From assembly GCA_024220525.1 (NCBI GenBank), contig JAMYWO010000072.1:34134-98133 (forward strand): a DNA stretch of 64,000 nucleotides, read 5' to 3'. The notes beneath the pieces were generated by a model. That model was given only the letters and a program-made list of their open reading frames with translations. It was not told the origin of the DNA and did not search any database. Source of the DNA: Cochliopodium minus (Eukaryota > Discosea > Himatismenida > Cochliopodiidae). This document shows, in pieces, positions 1 to 11,938 of the stretch. Position 1 is the stretch's first letter, and each line of letters starts with the position of its first letter. Position numbers and translations under genes: made by a program.

Positions 1-118
1 AAATAAAAATAAAATAAAAATAAATAAAAATAAATAAAAATAAAATAAAAATAAAATAAAAATAAATAAAAATAAATAAAAATAAAATAAAAATAAAATA
101 AAAATAAATAAAAATAAA
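1..118. repeat. TAAAA/TAAA microsatellite at window edge
   Basis: Short tandem units of TAAAA and TAAA run from the first base to the stop codon of the next gene. Nothing else is seen in it. Similar A/T tracts lie beside three of the four N joints. Confidence 0.9.
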
Positions 119-1169
119 TTAAAACCTTTCTACGGCGATGCTTGTGGTGAAAATAATGGTTGTTGAAATGATGATGACGATGAGAATGAACTGTAAGATC
201 AAAGCAATAAATTGATTGACGGAAAAATAAATAAGAGAAAACAAAATGAAGATGGCGAGGAAGAGGGGCATCAAACACAACATTATTTTCCAACTGTTTG
301 TTATTGAATAAAAAGACAAAAATACGTAAATCAATGTTGTCACTCCCAACATCAATCTTCTTTTCCTGTTTAAAGATAAAAAAAATTACTTTTTTATATT
401 TTATTTAATCCTCATAAATTTTTTTTTAATTTTTAATTTTTTAATTAAAAATTTTCAAGAAAATTTTTTTTTTCTATTTTTCGAATTAAAGGAAAAACAA
501 AAATGAAAAAATTTTAAAAAAATTAATCTTTTTGTTTTTACTTGTTTAAGACCAAAGGACGGAAAAATACGTAACTGACTTTTTTTATTTTTTCCCAAGA
601 GATCCTCATTAAAGAAAACCTAGCTCCCCTTTTTTTCACTTGGTTTTCTATCACCTTGAACGGACTCAAATAATCTAACAACTTTGTTTTCAGCGGCCAC
701 AAAAACAGTGATATGATCATCGCTAGTACAAAGGATGTGATATATCTGTAGATTCAAAGTAAAAAAGAAATTAAATTTGATATCATTATGATAATACATC
801 CCTTCACTTACCCTTTCAACATTAGATAATTGAGATATATCAAATAAATAAATCCCACTCCTATAATTCACAAATATTAATAATTAATCATATATTTTGG
901 CGGAAAAATTTTTTACCCAACAAATTTATGATTGTATACACAAATGCGCTCCTCAAATTGATTGCTACGTGTCTAATTATACATTATAATAAATGAATAA
1001 TGAAATATTTCTCTTCTCACTGTGAATTATTTGATTATAGTGAATAAAAATTGAAAATTAGCTGAATTAGTAATACCCTTTTATCTGCTGATGTCAAAAT
1101 CATTGAATTGTTGATGTTTGATAAATCAAAATCCAAATCATTTTCGAATGAATCATCTCCTCTCTTCAT
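119..1169 (-). CDS. Small protein with three C-terminal membrane segments, six exons
   Basis: I do not recognise the family. Six exons fit by splice site and phase: 1169-1077, 972-917, 860-812, 745-655, 623-542 and 365-119, giving about 205 aa. The first half is soluble, starting MKRGDDSFEN, with beta-rich stretches such as GIYLFDIS and HITVFVAAENKVVRLF that recall propeller blades but are too few to call one. The last 75 residues hold three hydrophobic segments, so the protein is probably anchored in a membrane with a short tail. The fourth intron (654-624) would be only 31 nt. Without it the frame ends at 620 and leaves the three-TM exon unattached, whereas with it all six phases agree. The gene lies tail-first toward the window edge. 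Confidence 0.55.
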
Positions 1170-1234
1170 TGTTATTAAAATAATTTAATGTTTTGAATTT
1201 TTTTTATTCAACAATTTTTTTTTTTTTAATCGTA

Positions 1235-3466
1235 TTAAAATTTCTCATAATGCTTAATAATAATATTCCTCTTTCTTTTGATTCCTTTGTCGATTTCTTG
1301 TTTATCATTATTGCTATCATTTTCATGATAAGTAGGATTGAGCTCAAAATCAACAAAATACTTGATGATGACATGGAATAAATATTTAGGAAATCTGAAC
1401 TTAAAATAAACTTTGATTTTGGCTCTGATGACCAAAAACTGGATATTGGATAGATCAACATTGGGAGATCTTCTCAAATAACTAGAAATATTTCCTTCAA
1501 TACTATTTTTACTAGACACCTTGCTGTTTTCCAAGACGTTAATCACGTATTCCATCATTTCAACACTAAAACAAGAATTGAGAAACAAATCTGATGCAAA
1601 GTTAAGGTGGACAAAATGTTCTTTCTATCCATATTCCATGTCTTCTACAACAAATCTTATAATATCCATGTTTATCCTCTTATTTTGGAACAAAAAATGA
1701 ATGGGAGTTTTACAATTTGAGTCCAATTTATCAAAATTGAAAATTTTGCTGATAAAATACTTTAACATTTCGACACTGATGTAATTATTATTTTGAAACA
1801 ATAGGTGAATACAAGATTCCTGCCTCGAGTTTTTAAGCTTGAAATTGTAGTTTTTCTCTTCAATAAGGTACTTGACGATTTCAAAATCAGTGTAAACGCT
1901 CTTGCAAATGCTGTGGAGAAAGGAAAACCCCCTTTCATTTAAAACAGTAAAATCAATGTCGCCTAACGACTTCAAAATGGGGAGATCAAAGTATTTGTAT
2001 TCGAGCAATTCTATATGGAAGTTCTCCGATACCGATTAATCTTTGTAAGTAACTCATCTTTGTAATTTAAAATTAAATAATCCATAATTTTGGGATTGGA
2101 AAAACTTCTTTTGAAATAAATGTGAAAAAAAGATCCGTTCAGGTTATCAACTAGATCCAAACTTACTTTCTTCTGTTCGAGAAAGTACTTGACAAGTTTG
2201 AGGTTTAACCTACGATTTACCATCACTCGAAAGCTGTTGGGGACTCTATTTTCGATCAAGTTCAAAACATTGGGGACATTATCGATCAAATACCTCACAA
2301 CTTCCATGCTTCCCCTCGACAATAATATCACACAGTACTTCAATTTTGAGGCGTGTTGATCAAAAAGAATGTTTTTTTCTTGTACCAACTTCTTCAATGT
2401 TTCAACGTTCAAGTGTTTGTTGTTGAAAAGTTGGTTGAAATGATGGGAATCAAAATGAAGAGTATTATCGTCCAAAAAGCTCCTGATCATTTTCATATCT
2501 TTGTTGAACTTCAACAATTTATTTAGTAGATCAACCTCTCCAATCTCTATAATTTTCTTCTGTCCCAGTTTTTCTTTCAAGTAAAATATTGTTTCCATGT
2601 TGACATATTTGTTGGCAGCCAAATATAAAAGAACACCCTCACCAAACTTGCATTTATCTTTCACGTTGAACCCAACTTCCTCGATAAGAAATTTGATCAT
2701 TTCATTAATCTGCTTGCAATTTCTAGCCAACAAAAATAAAGCTGTTTTTTTGTCGTAGTTCCTCACTCTCAAATCAAAAACCTCTTTCCCAAACAAACAC
2801 AATTGTAAAATATCTTGTGTCAAGTATTTGTTCTCTTTTGGGTGTTTAAATCCATCTTCTTTTCTTCAATCAGATATTTTATCACTTCTAAGTTCTCATT
2901 TCTTAAGCTCGCCAAATGTAAAATGTTATTTCACTTATATCTTCCAGATCAAACTCTTTTCCCATTCTTCCTACAAATATTTTTATTGCTTCCAATTTAG
3001 AGTTGTACATTCCGTATTGAAAAGGATTGTGTCCATTTTTGTTTCTCGATTCTTTTTCTGTTTCTTTCCACTCTATCAAACTCTTTATGATTTCAATCTC
3101 CTTTAAGCATTTCAATGCTTTAAAATGGGGAATTTCCATTTCTGTTTTTGAGGTTGATATCGCTTTTTAACTCTATCAATCTCTTTATTTGTTCCAAAGT
3201 TTTCTTTTTGTTTGATTTGAAATATATGTGAAGAAGATTCTCGTTTTTATCATCTAATATCAATGATGAATCTATTGATGAAAGATAATTACTCATTTAT
3301 TTACTTATCATTTCTGAAAAATCTTTTTTTTTTTGAATAATTCCCTTATTATTTCTTCACCACCTAACTCAAAAATTTTGGATTTCTTTTTATCCTTTGA
3401 CATTCTCAATCAAATCAAGAATGAAATCGATATCAATTTGATCATGAAATTTTTTATTTTCTATCA
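1235..3466 (-). pseudogene. Broken member of the ankyrin-like repeat family
   Basis: The coding sense is split over several frames, but repeat units of the form xxEIVKYLIEEKxxxF are seen throughout, as in the intact relative at 14582-17290. The C-terminus keeps the family end module (RFPKYLFHVII followed by a KRKR basic patch, compare LKFPKYVVHMII in the relative). The N-terminus keeps a recognisable first exon near 3466-3320 (NFELGGEEII, compare NFGTEEDLI) and a second exon starting DDKNENLLHI. At least two in-frame stops (TAA in the first exon, TAG near 1626) and about four frameshifts break it. The breaks are spread over the whole length, so decay is likelier than one sequencing error. It appears to be a host gene copy gone dead. 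Confidence 0.7.
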
Positions 3467-3481
3467 TTTTTTTTTTGATAA

Positions 3482-4036
3482 ATGCAACATCATATTTTTG
3501 AAAAAACATTTCCAGCAATGATCAGAGGAGCAAATATCATTCCTTTCATTCAACATTACAGTAAAATGTTTTTAATGATGAAAAAAAAAAAAATTGATCA
3601 ATGTCAAATTTGCCAAACAAATGGAAAGGGTAATCAAAAAAATCCATCCTCTATTAAATTTGCAAGTTCTTATATTTTTATCAGAAAGTTTCCTCCAGGA
3701 TTCAAAACAACAACTGAATTTAGTCCTTGTGATGGATTCTATGATGTAATGATGAGATGCTATGAAGCAAATAAATTTGATGGTGATAGATGCTTTTCTC
3801 AATGGAGAAATTATGATGCATGCAGAAAAAAATTTGTATGTTTCCTTATATTATTTTATATTCTTATATCATTAATAGCATTATTCAAATCTCTTATAAA
3901 TCCATAAATAATATCTATTTCAAATATTCTTATCATCTTGAAAATATTTTTGAAAAATGAACAGAAATTTGCAAAAGGATCGGGTAATTATCACATAAGA
4001 AGACTCTCAAGACTCGCATCAAAAAAACCAAGATGA
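3482..4036 (+). CDS. Twin CX9C (CHCH-type) protein, probably of the mitochondrial intermembrane space
   Basis: Two cysteine pairs with nine-residue spacing are visible: C-DGFYDVMMR-C and C-FSQWRNYDA-C, the hallmark of proteins oxidised by the Mia40 relay. Known members are assembly factors of respiratory complexes and small mitoribosomal proteins such as MRP10/mS37. The spaces between pairs and the basic tail (HIRRLSRLASKKPR) would suit the ribosomal group, but this is a guess. A GT-AG intron (3836-3964) separates the pairs from the last exon. The start is uncertain: the frame is open from 3482, but the ATG at 3518 with a further small intron is possible. It is convergent with RagA. Confidence 0.6.
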
Positions 4037-4125
4037 AAATAAATAATTTATAACCAAAAAATATTCATGTGATTTTAATATGTTTTATTTGATTAAATCA
4101 AAGAAATTAAACAAATTTGCGCAAA

Positions 4126-5421
4126 TCAATAGATATAACCCTGATTATTATTCTTTTGGACAAATTTGCGAATATGATTCCTTGCAGTTTGAATATTCAG
4201 GAGAGTAACGGCAGATTCTAAAATAATAATTAATCATCGATTAAGAAAAAATATATAATTTTTGTAAAAATCGTTATTACGGATATTTGGATCGGAAACA
4301 ACAACCATGATGTAAGTATTTTCAGTAAAATTATCGATGAAAGTTGTGAATTTGCTATTTCTTACTTCCATAGAAGTGAATTGAGCTCTAGATTTTGAGC
4401 AACTCAATTTGAATTGTTTAATGATGTTACTTATTTTCTCGAATCTATGAATATCTTTTAAAATAATTAGATTATGTCCGATTTTTAAAACATTTATATA
4501 ATTTAGAGAAAGGAAAGATAAATACCATGTTGCTCAGATATTGTGACATGAGATATAACCAAAAATGTTGCTCTATGAAAATTTATGAATTAAATATGAA
4601 CTTAGTTCATTTTTTGGTGAATAACAATATATTTATAATATATTAAATGTTCAAATAAAAACAAATTATTTTTCTTCTTACTTTTCAAAGAGGACAATCT
4701 CATCTGCTTCAGTTATTTGGCAGAAATTTTTCAAATGCTCTTCGAGAATGCCCACATTTGGAATTAAAGAATAAACAATGTTGGACCATGCTTTATAGAG
4801 AGTCTCATCCCAAATGGAAGTTTTGAAGCAAGTGATCTTCAATGGGAGAGCATGTTGTTTCAAAATAGATTCTTTCTTTTGGAAGATTTGTTCTCTTTGC
4901 TCCTCTGCTACAAGATCCATTTTATGCAACAAACAAAAGATCTTTGCGTCCTTTGAATTTTCGAGGATGGCATCCAAACATGATTTGAAATAGCGAAGAT
5001 CCTTTTGGAATTCTTTGCTTTCGATATCGAATACATAAATCAATATTTGAACATTTTTGAAGATCAAATCTCTTTGACTTGCAAAATAATTTTCCATGAA
5101 TGCTTCTTGTCCACCACAATCCCATAAATTCAACACTAAATTTCCCAAGAATCTTACATGTGAGTGTTCAACATCTATTGTTGCTCCCAATCTCATTGTA
5201 TCTCTCGCTATATAATTTGCAAAAATGATACTTCTCATGGATGTCTTTGGTGAAAATAGAATTTTATATTCTTTATTTTTTTTGAAAAACCTTAATAATT
5301 TTTACCTTTCCCGACCCACTTTTTCCCATTAAAAGAACCTTTATTTAATAAATTAAAAAATATTTTCTTGATTTCTTTTGAATTTTACTTTCTTCTTTGA
5401 ATTTGATTTTTCTTCATTCAT
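4126..5421 (-). CDS. RRAGA: RagA/Gtr1-type Rag GTPase
   Basis: Rag GTPases sit on lysosomes or vacuoles as RagA/B-RagC/D dimers and recruit TORC1 when amino acids are present. Six exons (5421-5389, 5338-5306, 5244-4682, 4572-4526, 4454-4281, 4217-4126) give 313 aa with all phases matching, the same length as human RagA. The P-loop GKSGSGKTS is split between exons 2 and 3. The switch region reads WDCGGQE and the specificity motif is HKMD. The C-terminal roadblock part carries [23 protein letters not shown] and SMEVRNS, all close to the animal protein. SZT2, part of the KICSTOR complex that controls the same GTPases in animals, lies 27 kb away in the window. Confidence 0.95.
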
Positions 5422-5583
5422 TTTCTTTTTTTTTTGAAATCAAAACAACTTTTTTTTTATTTTTTCAATAAATGAATAAAACTTGATTGAAAAGAAACAA
5501 ACAGTCTTTAAATTAAAAGGTTTTTATTTAGCAAATTTATATTAATTAAACAAATAAAAGCATATTCTCATATTGCAACATAT

Positions 5584-6317
5584 TTACAAAATATTGCAAT
5601 ATGAAAATTTTTTCTTGGATTTCATATGGAATTCGATACGATTCCTCATTGAATCATTCAAATTCTCATCAAGAATTTTTTCTTGAAGGCTAAAACCAAA
5701 GAAATTAGATTGAAAAATCAAAAAAAAAAAAATTCTTACTGTTGTTTATAAAGAACCTTAACGAGATAATTTTTGAATTCATCAATTCCTTCTCCTGTTT
5801 TATTGGATAGGATGAAATACTTTCTGATTTGATTTTCTTCTAGCCATTTTTTGAATTCTTGTGTAATTTCAGTGGACTGAACGAGATCACTTTTGCATCC
5901 AACAACAATCTTGATTGCTTCAGGATTATGTTTGTTGGATTCAGCTATGAATTCATTCAATTCTTGCAATGATTCCAAATTATTGAGATCATATACAAAT
6001 ATATAAGCGTTAGCATTTCTGTAGAGACTTATTGTAAGACATTTAAATCTTTCTTGCCCACAGGTATCAGTTAATCTTAATCTGATAGCATTATCCTCAT
6101 AATTTACTTGTGTGATTCTTTCATCTATAATCGTTACTCTTACATTTTCAACGAATTTTTCATCTACTAATCTAATGATCAAAGATGTCTTCCCAGCATT
6201 CCATGATCCCAAAAAAGAAATTTTACGTCTAATATTTGGATCAGATGGTGCAGTGGATTCTTCTTGTTTCTCTTGTTTCTTTGGGACATTATTGTAGTTT
6301 TTGTTTTCCTTTAACAT
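5584..6317 (-). CDS. Ras-like small GTPase ending in a CNIL prenylation box
   Basis: The P-loop is GSWNAGKTS and the switch II motif is DTCGQER where Ras and Rab have DTAGQE. The base-specificity motif is GCKSD in place of NKxD, so nucleotide selectivity may differ. The first exon (6317-5740) appears to end at KQQ-stop, but a donor GTAAGA lies exactly there. A second exon (5689-5584) joins in phase and adds a basic tail, KSKKKFSY, and a last four residues CNIL. A CAAX box ending in Leu is usually geranylgeranylated, and the lysines would help plasma membrane binding. Total is about 227 aa. An N-terminal extension of about 30 residues precedes the G domain. Subfamily is unclear. Confidence 0.85.
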
Positions 6318-6627
6318 TTTATCTAATTGTTTCAGTTAGATTCTTAATACACTATAACTGACTTTTTTTTTATTTTTTTCAATCAAAATGATTGATTTTT
6401 CTTTTTTTAAATTAAACCGCCATTTGAAAATTAAAAAAACTTTTTCAAAATTTATATTGTATGAATCACCAAACAACCTTAATAGGACCCATATTTGAAT
6501 TTATCCTTTCGCATTCAAGAAAAAAATTATCAAAATGAAAAAAAATTAAAAAATAATTTCACAAAAATAATTCTAAACCAATTATTACTCATATAATAAA
6601 CCATATACATACCAATTATCTTGAAAA
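6318..6627. promoter_or_regulatory. Divergent promoter region between the Ras-like GTPase and EPL1
   Basis: Ten A/T-rich, gene-free segments of the same kind separate genes in this window; this 310-bp one lies between two start codons pointing outward. It holds poly-T and poly-A runs and no open frame. No defined motif is claimed. Confidence 0.4.
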
Positions 6628-8454
6628 ATGGAATATAGGAGAAATAGCAGTTTTCGCCCAAGGCCCATTGATGTTGATAAACCAATGCCAGTTCTCCAAA
6701 ATGATCTTGAAGATGATTTAATTAGGAATGTATCAGAAGTAAAGAGTGGAATGGAAGAATTGGAAGAGCAAGAGATCCATTTCCAGGAAGCTCTAAAATT
6801 ATTCAATAAAAAACAAAATAATGCAGCTGCAATTCCTATCCCTTATGTGGCCATTGTGAAAGGATACGATGAAGAAAAAACAGAGCCATTTCATCCAGAT
6901 TCCTCTTATATAAAATATCAGGAACCATTGCATCAAGTTGAATACGATATGGAGTCTGATGATTTTGAATATTTCGAGCAACTTCAAAATAATGGCTTCA
7001 ATTTAACAGAGGATGATTATGAATGGATAATTGATAGATTTGAAATTACATCAGGATCAAATGTAAATAAATTTTGAAATTATTGCACATTATTGCTGAA
7101 TATCCAATTCAAATTCCAATTTACCTTTAAATATCTTTTAAAGATAGAATGCATTGATTTTAATAAAGCATTAGAAGCAGTCAGAGAGGCAGGAAAAGAG
7201 TATGAAGAACAACTTATCTCCAAGATGCACCACTTTTGGGTTCAGAAGAGAAAGAGAAAAGGAAAACCCTTGTACATCAAGTTTCATCTCATCCCCAAGA
7301 TGGATGATCCAAATCCATACTGTGCATTCAGACCAAGAGAGAACAAAAAAGTCCGAAAAGTAAAAAAAAAGATTTAATTTGAAGAATCTTCAAATTAATA
7401 AATTTTGATTTTAATTAACATTCTTTCCAGAGCAAGAAGAATAGCCAAACTGTCGTGCTCAAACTTCTTAAAATCAAAAAAGATCTGGAGAACGTGAAAG
7501 AAATTTTGGCCCTCACCATAGATCGCGAGAAGATCAAAAAGCAAAAAATCTCTGCCATGAAAAAGATGCACTTTGACATCATAGAAAAAGCCAAGGACCA
7601 GCCCTTCGCAGAAAAGATCGACCTTTCCAATATAAACAAGAACAACGAAGATTCAATGAGGGATTCAAGCGAAGAGAACGAAGAAGATGAACAAGACATG
7701 GAATGTGTAGATTCTCACTTTGATGTCTCTTCTTCCTTTGAAGATGAGGAGAACGTGGATGCTTTTGAGGACAACAGTGTCACTTATTTCGATAAGTTTC
7801 GCCCTCGTGTTTTACGCCACTTCAACAAGGATGCTCCTTTGACTCAGACCATTTATGAGTTCACCAGTGGCAGTCTCAAGGTATCTACAATTTAATTTAA
7901 TTTTCATTTTTTATAGTTTCAAAATTATTCATGTTTATTTAAATATTTTAATTCATTTTAATGTAGAAATTTCAAGATTTAATTTTAAATGCTATAATTA
8001 TCACAATATCAAAAAAAATCTTAATTATAATTCATACATCTTTAATAAATTTTTTTTTAAAAAAATTTTCAAATGCCAAATCTCTTCTCTTTTAACATTT
8101 AAATTATTTTCAATTTTTTAGGACGAGTCTGGAAAGGATATACCAAGTTTTGTTGGCAGAGCAAGGTACGGCCGGAATGGAAGGTTGTACATTGACAGGA
8201 TTGTTGATGAAAAAACCTCTTCTAACAAAAACATCGTCGAGGATTGCGAAGGCACTGATGAATTAAATTTCAATAAAATCAAAAAAGTTATTCCTTCTTC
8301 ATCTTCTCGCAAGAGAACTGGATCCAAAAGCAAGTCTCTTGTTGTTTTGGAAGATCAAAATGATGATGATCTGTCTATTTCTAGTGAGTTGGAGGACATT
8401 TTCGATGAGATGGATCGATCACTTCACCCTTCTTACAGATCTCGACATAACTGA
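6628..8454 (+). CDS. EPL1: Enhancer-of-polycomb-like protein (NuA4 subunit EPL1)
   Basis: EPL1 bridges the catalytic piccolo module (Esa1/Tip60, Yng2, Eaf6) to NuA4 and places the nucleosome for H4/H2A acetylation. Four exons (6628-7062, 7144-7359, 7431-7880, 8122-8454), all phase 0, give 477 aa. The EPcA signature is clear: FRPRPIDVDKPMPVL at the N-terminus, then GMEELEEQEIHFQEAL, HQVEYDMESDD, FEYFEQL, and a basic stretch FWVQKRKRKGKPLY followed by DPNPYCAFRPRE. A coiled segment (KLLKIKKDLENVKEIL) follows, as in yeast and animal homologues. The C-terminal third is acidic and less conserved and ends in a short serine-rich, charged tail. Confidence 0.9.
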
Positions 8455-8597
8455 TTCCCATTTGATGACAAAAAGTTTTTTCGTTTTGAAGTTGTATAAA
8501 GGAATAATCGAATAACCATGAAATTAAAAAAAAAATTATTAGATAATATTTTGTGTTTTGAAAGGACAATTTCATGTTTAAATAAGTTTTAATTATA

Positions 8598-10813
8598 CTA
8601 CATTTCTTGAACGCCTTCAACAACGAAACTGATTGTAGATTTTCCCATATCCAAATAAAGCTTTAAAAGAAATTGCAAGCTATTGGAAAGAAGTTCCACT
8701 TTCGGAGGAGAAAAAAAGTTTTTGCAAAGATCAATTTTACGAAGAGGGGGGTTGTATTTGAAAAAAGAGGAAAGGAAAGTATCAACATTAGTATCAGAAA
8801 TGCAATTTCCCGAAACATCCAAGCAATCCAAACAAAAATTTGGATTTGAAAAAAAAGTTGAGAGGATCTCCAAACCATAATCACCTAATCTATTCTTGCT
8901 GATGTTAAGATCCCTTAAATAAGAGTTCTTGAATCCACTAAGCATAAAACCAAGACCAGAATAACCCAAAGAACAATTTTCTAAGGACAACTTGTTTAAT
9001 TTACAAAATGGCGAAGAGAAACAATTGTTTAAACAAGACCCAAGCTCTTCCCCCAGCATGTTCTCGTTAAGATTAAGTTCCGTGATTGAATTTAGTGACT
9101 GAAAAAGTTTCAAAAGAGAATCGAAGAGAGACGAGTTTAATGAGCAATCGCACAAGACTAGTGAATTCAAAAAGAGATTGTTTGAAATGCTCTCAAACAA
9201 AAAGTGGACCGAATCAATTTCTATTTCCGACAAATCCAAGCACTTTAAGTTGCAATTTCTGTAAATTGAATCTGATAAACACTTAATTCCACTCATGGTG
9301 ATATTGTTGGCTGCCAAGTTCAGTTTTTCAATCTCAATGTTCTTAATCAGAAGAATACTCGAAAGGACTTCGCAACTCTCGTCTCCTAAATAATTGTCTT
9401 TGAAAGAAATTTCTTGTAGGGTCGGCATTCCTTTCTTTTTTTGAGAATCTAAAAGAGATTTGAGTACTTCCACTGCTTCTTTGTCTCTGAGATTCACATC
9501 TTCCAAAATCAATTTTCTTAAAAGAGGTAAGTGTGTGAGCAGACTGGAGAGAGATTCTTGGGTGGATGGCATGATGTGCGTGGATTTCATGATGAAATCT
9601 TTTATTTTCCTCGTTTCCTCTTCTTTCTTTCTTTTTTTTTTCTTCTCTTCTTTTACAAACAAGTCCAATGATGAATCTAACTTTTTGGGCATATCTTTTT
9701 AGAATTTTTGCAAAACCAAAAATTATTTTTAATGTTATTTTTTAAATAAGTTTTATTTCATAATTTTTTTATTTAATTGTTTATTTTTTTTTTTAAATTG
9801 GTTTTGTTATTTTTATTTAATTTTTGTTTTTTTTTTAATTTTTAATAGTTTTATTTTCGTACCTGAAAGAATCTTGGTATTAGTTTGTATCAAAAAATCG
9901 TTTTTGACAATTTTGTTTGCAAAAGAAGAAGTGTTTCTACGAGAAGACTTTTTGTTTGGAGGAAGATAAAGCAAACTCTCGAGAACCTTCACCTGTGATT
10001 CTTTGGACAAGATGAGATGTTGGAAAGATATCAACTCCACGTGCTTGGTGAGAAGGAGGGGGATGTAGTGAAAATTGTCATCTCTCAAATTCAGAAAGAA
10101 AATCTTTTTTAATGCTTTCAGCTTTTTAATTATTTTCAAAAACTTTTTTATTTGATCAATTTGAAGCAAATTGAGGTAGATTTCTGTTATATTCTCGTTG
10201 TATAGATCGGACAATTTGTTTATGGAGATGTATTGATCTGTGGATTTGAACATTTTATCTTCCATAAGAACATCTAGCTGTCCATTCTTCAAAAGGTTTG
10301 TCATCATTGTGCCTTTCGAGAAATTTTTGGGGAATCTTAGCATCTTTGCCAATATTTTTTGATCGAGAGGTGATTTGGTGAATATCATACTCGCATTTTC
10401 TATTTCCTGATACTTTTTCAAGGAGATTATCAACTGATTATTGTAGTCTTTGTTTATTTCCGATTCTTCCAAGATTATTTCAAAAAAGAAAGAAAAGAAA
10501 GAAGATTTATAGTTTCCTTTGTTTATTTTCATAGCATATGAACCTAAATGTGTTATTTTTAGTCAAAAAAACTTTAATTATTTTGATTTTTTTTCTAACT
10601 GTATAAATTTAATGCCAATTTTTTCCATACATCTCTCGTGTATTCCTTGTATTCAGGATAGTTTCTTTCCATCAGAAATAGGGAATTTGGCCCAAAATAA
10701 TGAAATATCTTTTCTTTTAAATGATTTGCCAAATATTTCAAATAGTTGTCTGATAGATTTTTACAAGCATTTACTGAAATTGATCTTGAACATAATTGAT
10801 GCAAGCTCTCCAT
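8598..10813 (-). CDS. Leucine-rich-repeat protein with an F-box/elongin-like N-terminus, three exons
   Basis: Exons 10813-10600, 10543-9863 and 9694-8598 join in phase to give 663 aa. Each piece alone would look like a separate gene, but donor, acceptor and phase agree at both joints. The last exon carries about nine ribonuclease-inhibitor-type LRRs with the pattern LxxLxLxxNxL (ELNLNENMLGEE, DLNISKNRLGDYGL, CLDVSGNCISD). Before them lies a basic coil (KEEKKKKRKKEEE). The first 70 residues (SLHQLCSRSI, LANHLKEKIFHYF, YTRDVWKKLA) resemble the start of elongin A or an F-box, which would make it a substrate-binding part of a ubiquitin ligase; this is weak. No membrane segment is seen. Confidence 0.7.
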
Positions 10814-10951
10814 AGAAAATTTGAAAATTAAACAAAAAAGTCCTCAATTTTTTTTTTATTTGAAATAAAAGGAAAAAATAAAATAAATGATTTTAACTTA
10901 AAAAAAATTGAAGTTTTAAAAAACTAATAACCCGTCAGTTGATCAAAAAGA

Positions 10952-11608
10952 ATGAAAGATGATGAATTCGAAAATAAACAATTATTGGTAGAAGATATTT
11001 CTATGGAGGAAACATTCGATCAAAATGAAGATTTATGCCACCAACATGGATTGTTAATCAAAGAAGGTGCAAATTTGCTGGATTCTAGCCAAATGGAAAC
11101 CATCAAGAAGCATGTAGATACAGACAATGAAGAATTTATTGTACTTGTCACTAAAAGGGATTTTTGGTATGTGAATAAATGGCCTCTTATATTCTCCATA
11201 ATAGGAAGCATATTATGTGTAATATTTACTTTGCTGATAGCAACAGGAAAATTATCATTCTCTATCTATTCCTTCTCATTCTTTGCTGCATTTCCCATAT
11301 TGTTCGTCTCTATCATTGTGGCATATTTCGCAAAGAAAGAATCATTTGTCATCATAACCAACAAGAAAATATTGCTGATGAAAAAAGAAATAAAAGAGTT
11401 CAGATATGATGAGATCATAGAAATCAATTCAAGAATCAATTATTTGTATTTCAACAGAGAAATAAGGGTATTGGTTAAAACTGATGCAAAATTTCATGCT
11501 TCATCTATCAGCAAACAAGCAGGCTTCAAAGAAGAGTTCATCGATGGATTGCCTCCCTCTACCAGAGAGAGAGTAGAAGAGAGTATCAAAGATAGGGTTT
11601 CAATTTAA
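10952..11608 (+). CDS. Two-TM protein with a bacterial-PH-like domain
   Basis: Single exon, 218 aa, starting MKDDEFENKQ. An acidic N-terminal part of about 75 residues is followed by two adjacent membrane segments (about 77-99 and 104-126). The cytosolic part after them, with FVIITNKKILLMKKEIKEFRYDEI, has the usual look of a bPH2/YdbT-like domain, in which a strand turns after the helical hairpin. Such proteins are common and poorly understood. It is transcribed away from the LRR gene across a 138-bp spacer. Confidence 0.65.
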   Translation: MKDDEFENKQLLVEDISMEETFDQNEDLCHQHGLLIKEGANLLDSSQMETIKKHVDTDNEEFIVLVTKRDFWYVNKWPLIFSIIGSILCVIFTLLIATGKLSFSIYSFSFFAAFPILFVSIIVAYFAKKESFVIITNKKILLMKKEIKEFRYDEIIEINSRINYLYFNREIRVLVKTDAKFHASSISKQAGFKEEFIDGLPPSTRERVEESIKDRVSI

Positions 11609-11938
11609 ATAAGTTCTATTATATTGAATATTGTGAAAATTAAAAACTTTATAAAGGAGATATATTTCTTTTTGTTATTATAAAATAATACTTTCTAATA
11701 TGTTAATTTAAACTGGATTTTTTTTTATACATTTTCATTGTTTCCAAAAGAATTAATATATATTCCAATAATTTTTTTTTCTTTTCAAATTTTATAATTT
11801 TGACGGAATTTGATTAAAAATTATAAATTAATTAATATTTAAATATTCAATTGAGAAATATAAAATTTGTTTTTCCATCAAAATAATAAAACAAAATTAA
11901 ATAAAAAAAACCAAAATCTGCTAAAATCTGAAAAAAGA
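11609..11938. other. Intergenic A/T-rich spacer
   Basis: No open frame or RNA gene is seen in these 330 bp. It should hold the 3' end of the PH-like gene and the promoter of the next gene on the same strand. Confidence 0.5.

Noticed and set aside
1625-1627. Idea that TAG or TAA is read as an amino acid here, as in some ciliates
   Set aside because: TAA, TAG and TGA all end well-defined genes in the window (for example RagA TGA, eL39 TAA), so the stops in the ankyrin-type copy are real breaks.
2011-2032. A 22-nt GT-AG segment in the broken ankyrin-type gene that could be an intron
   Set aside because: Removing it leads into the wrong frame, so a frameshift explains the break better.
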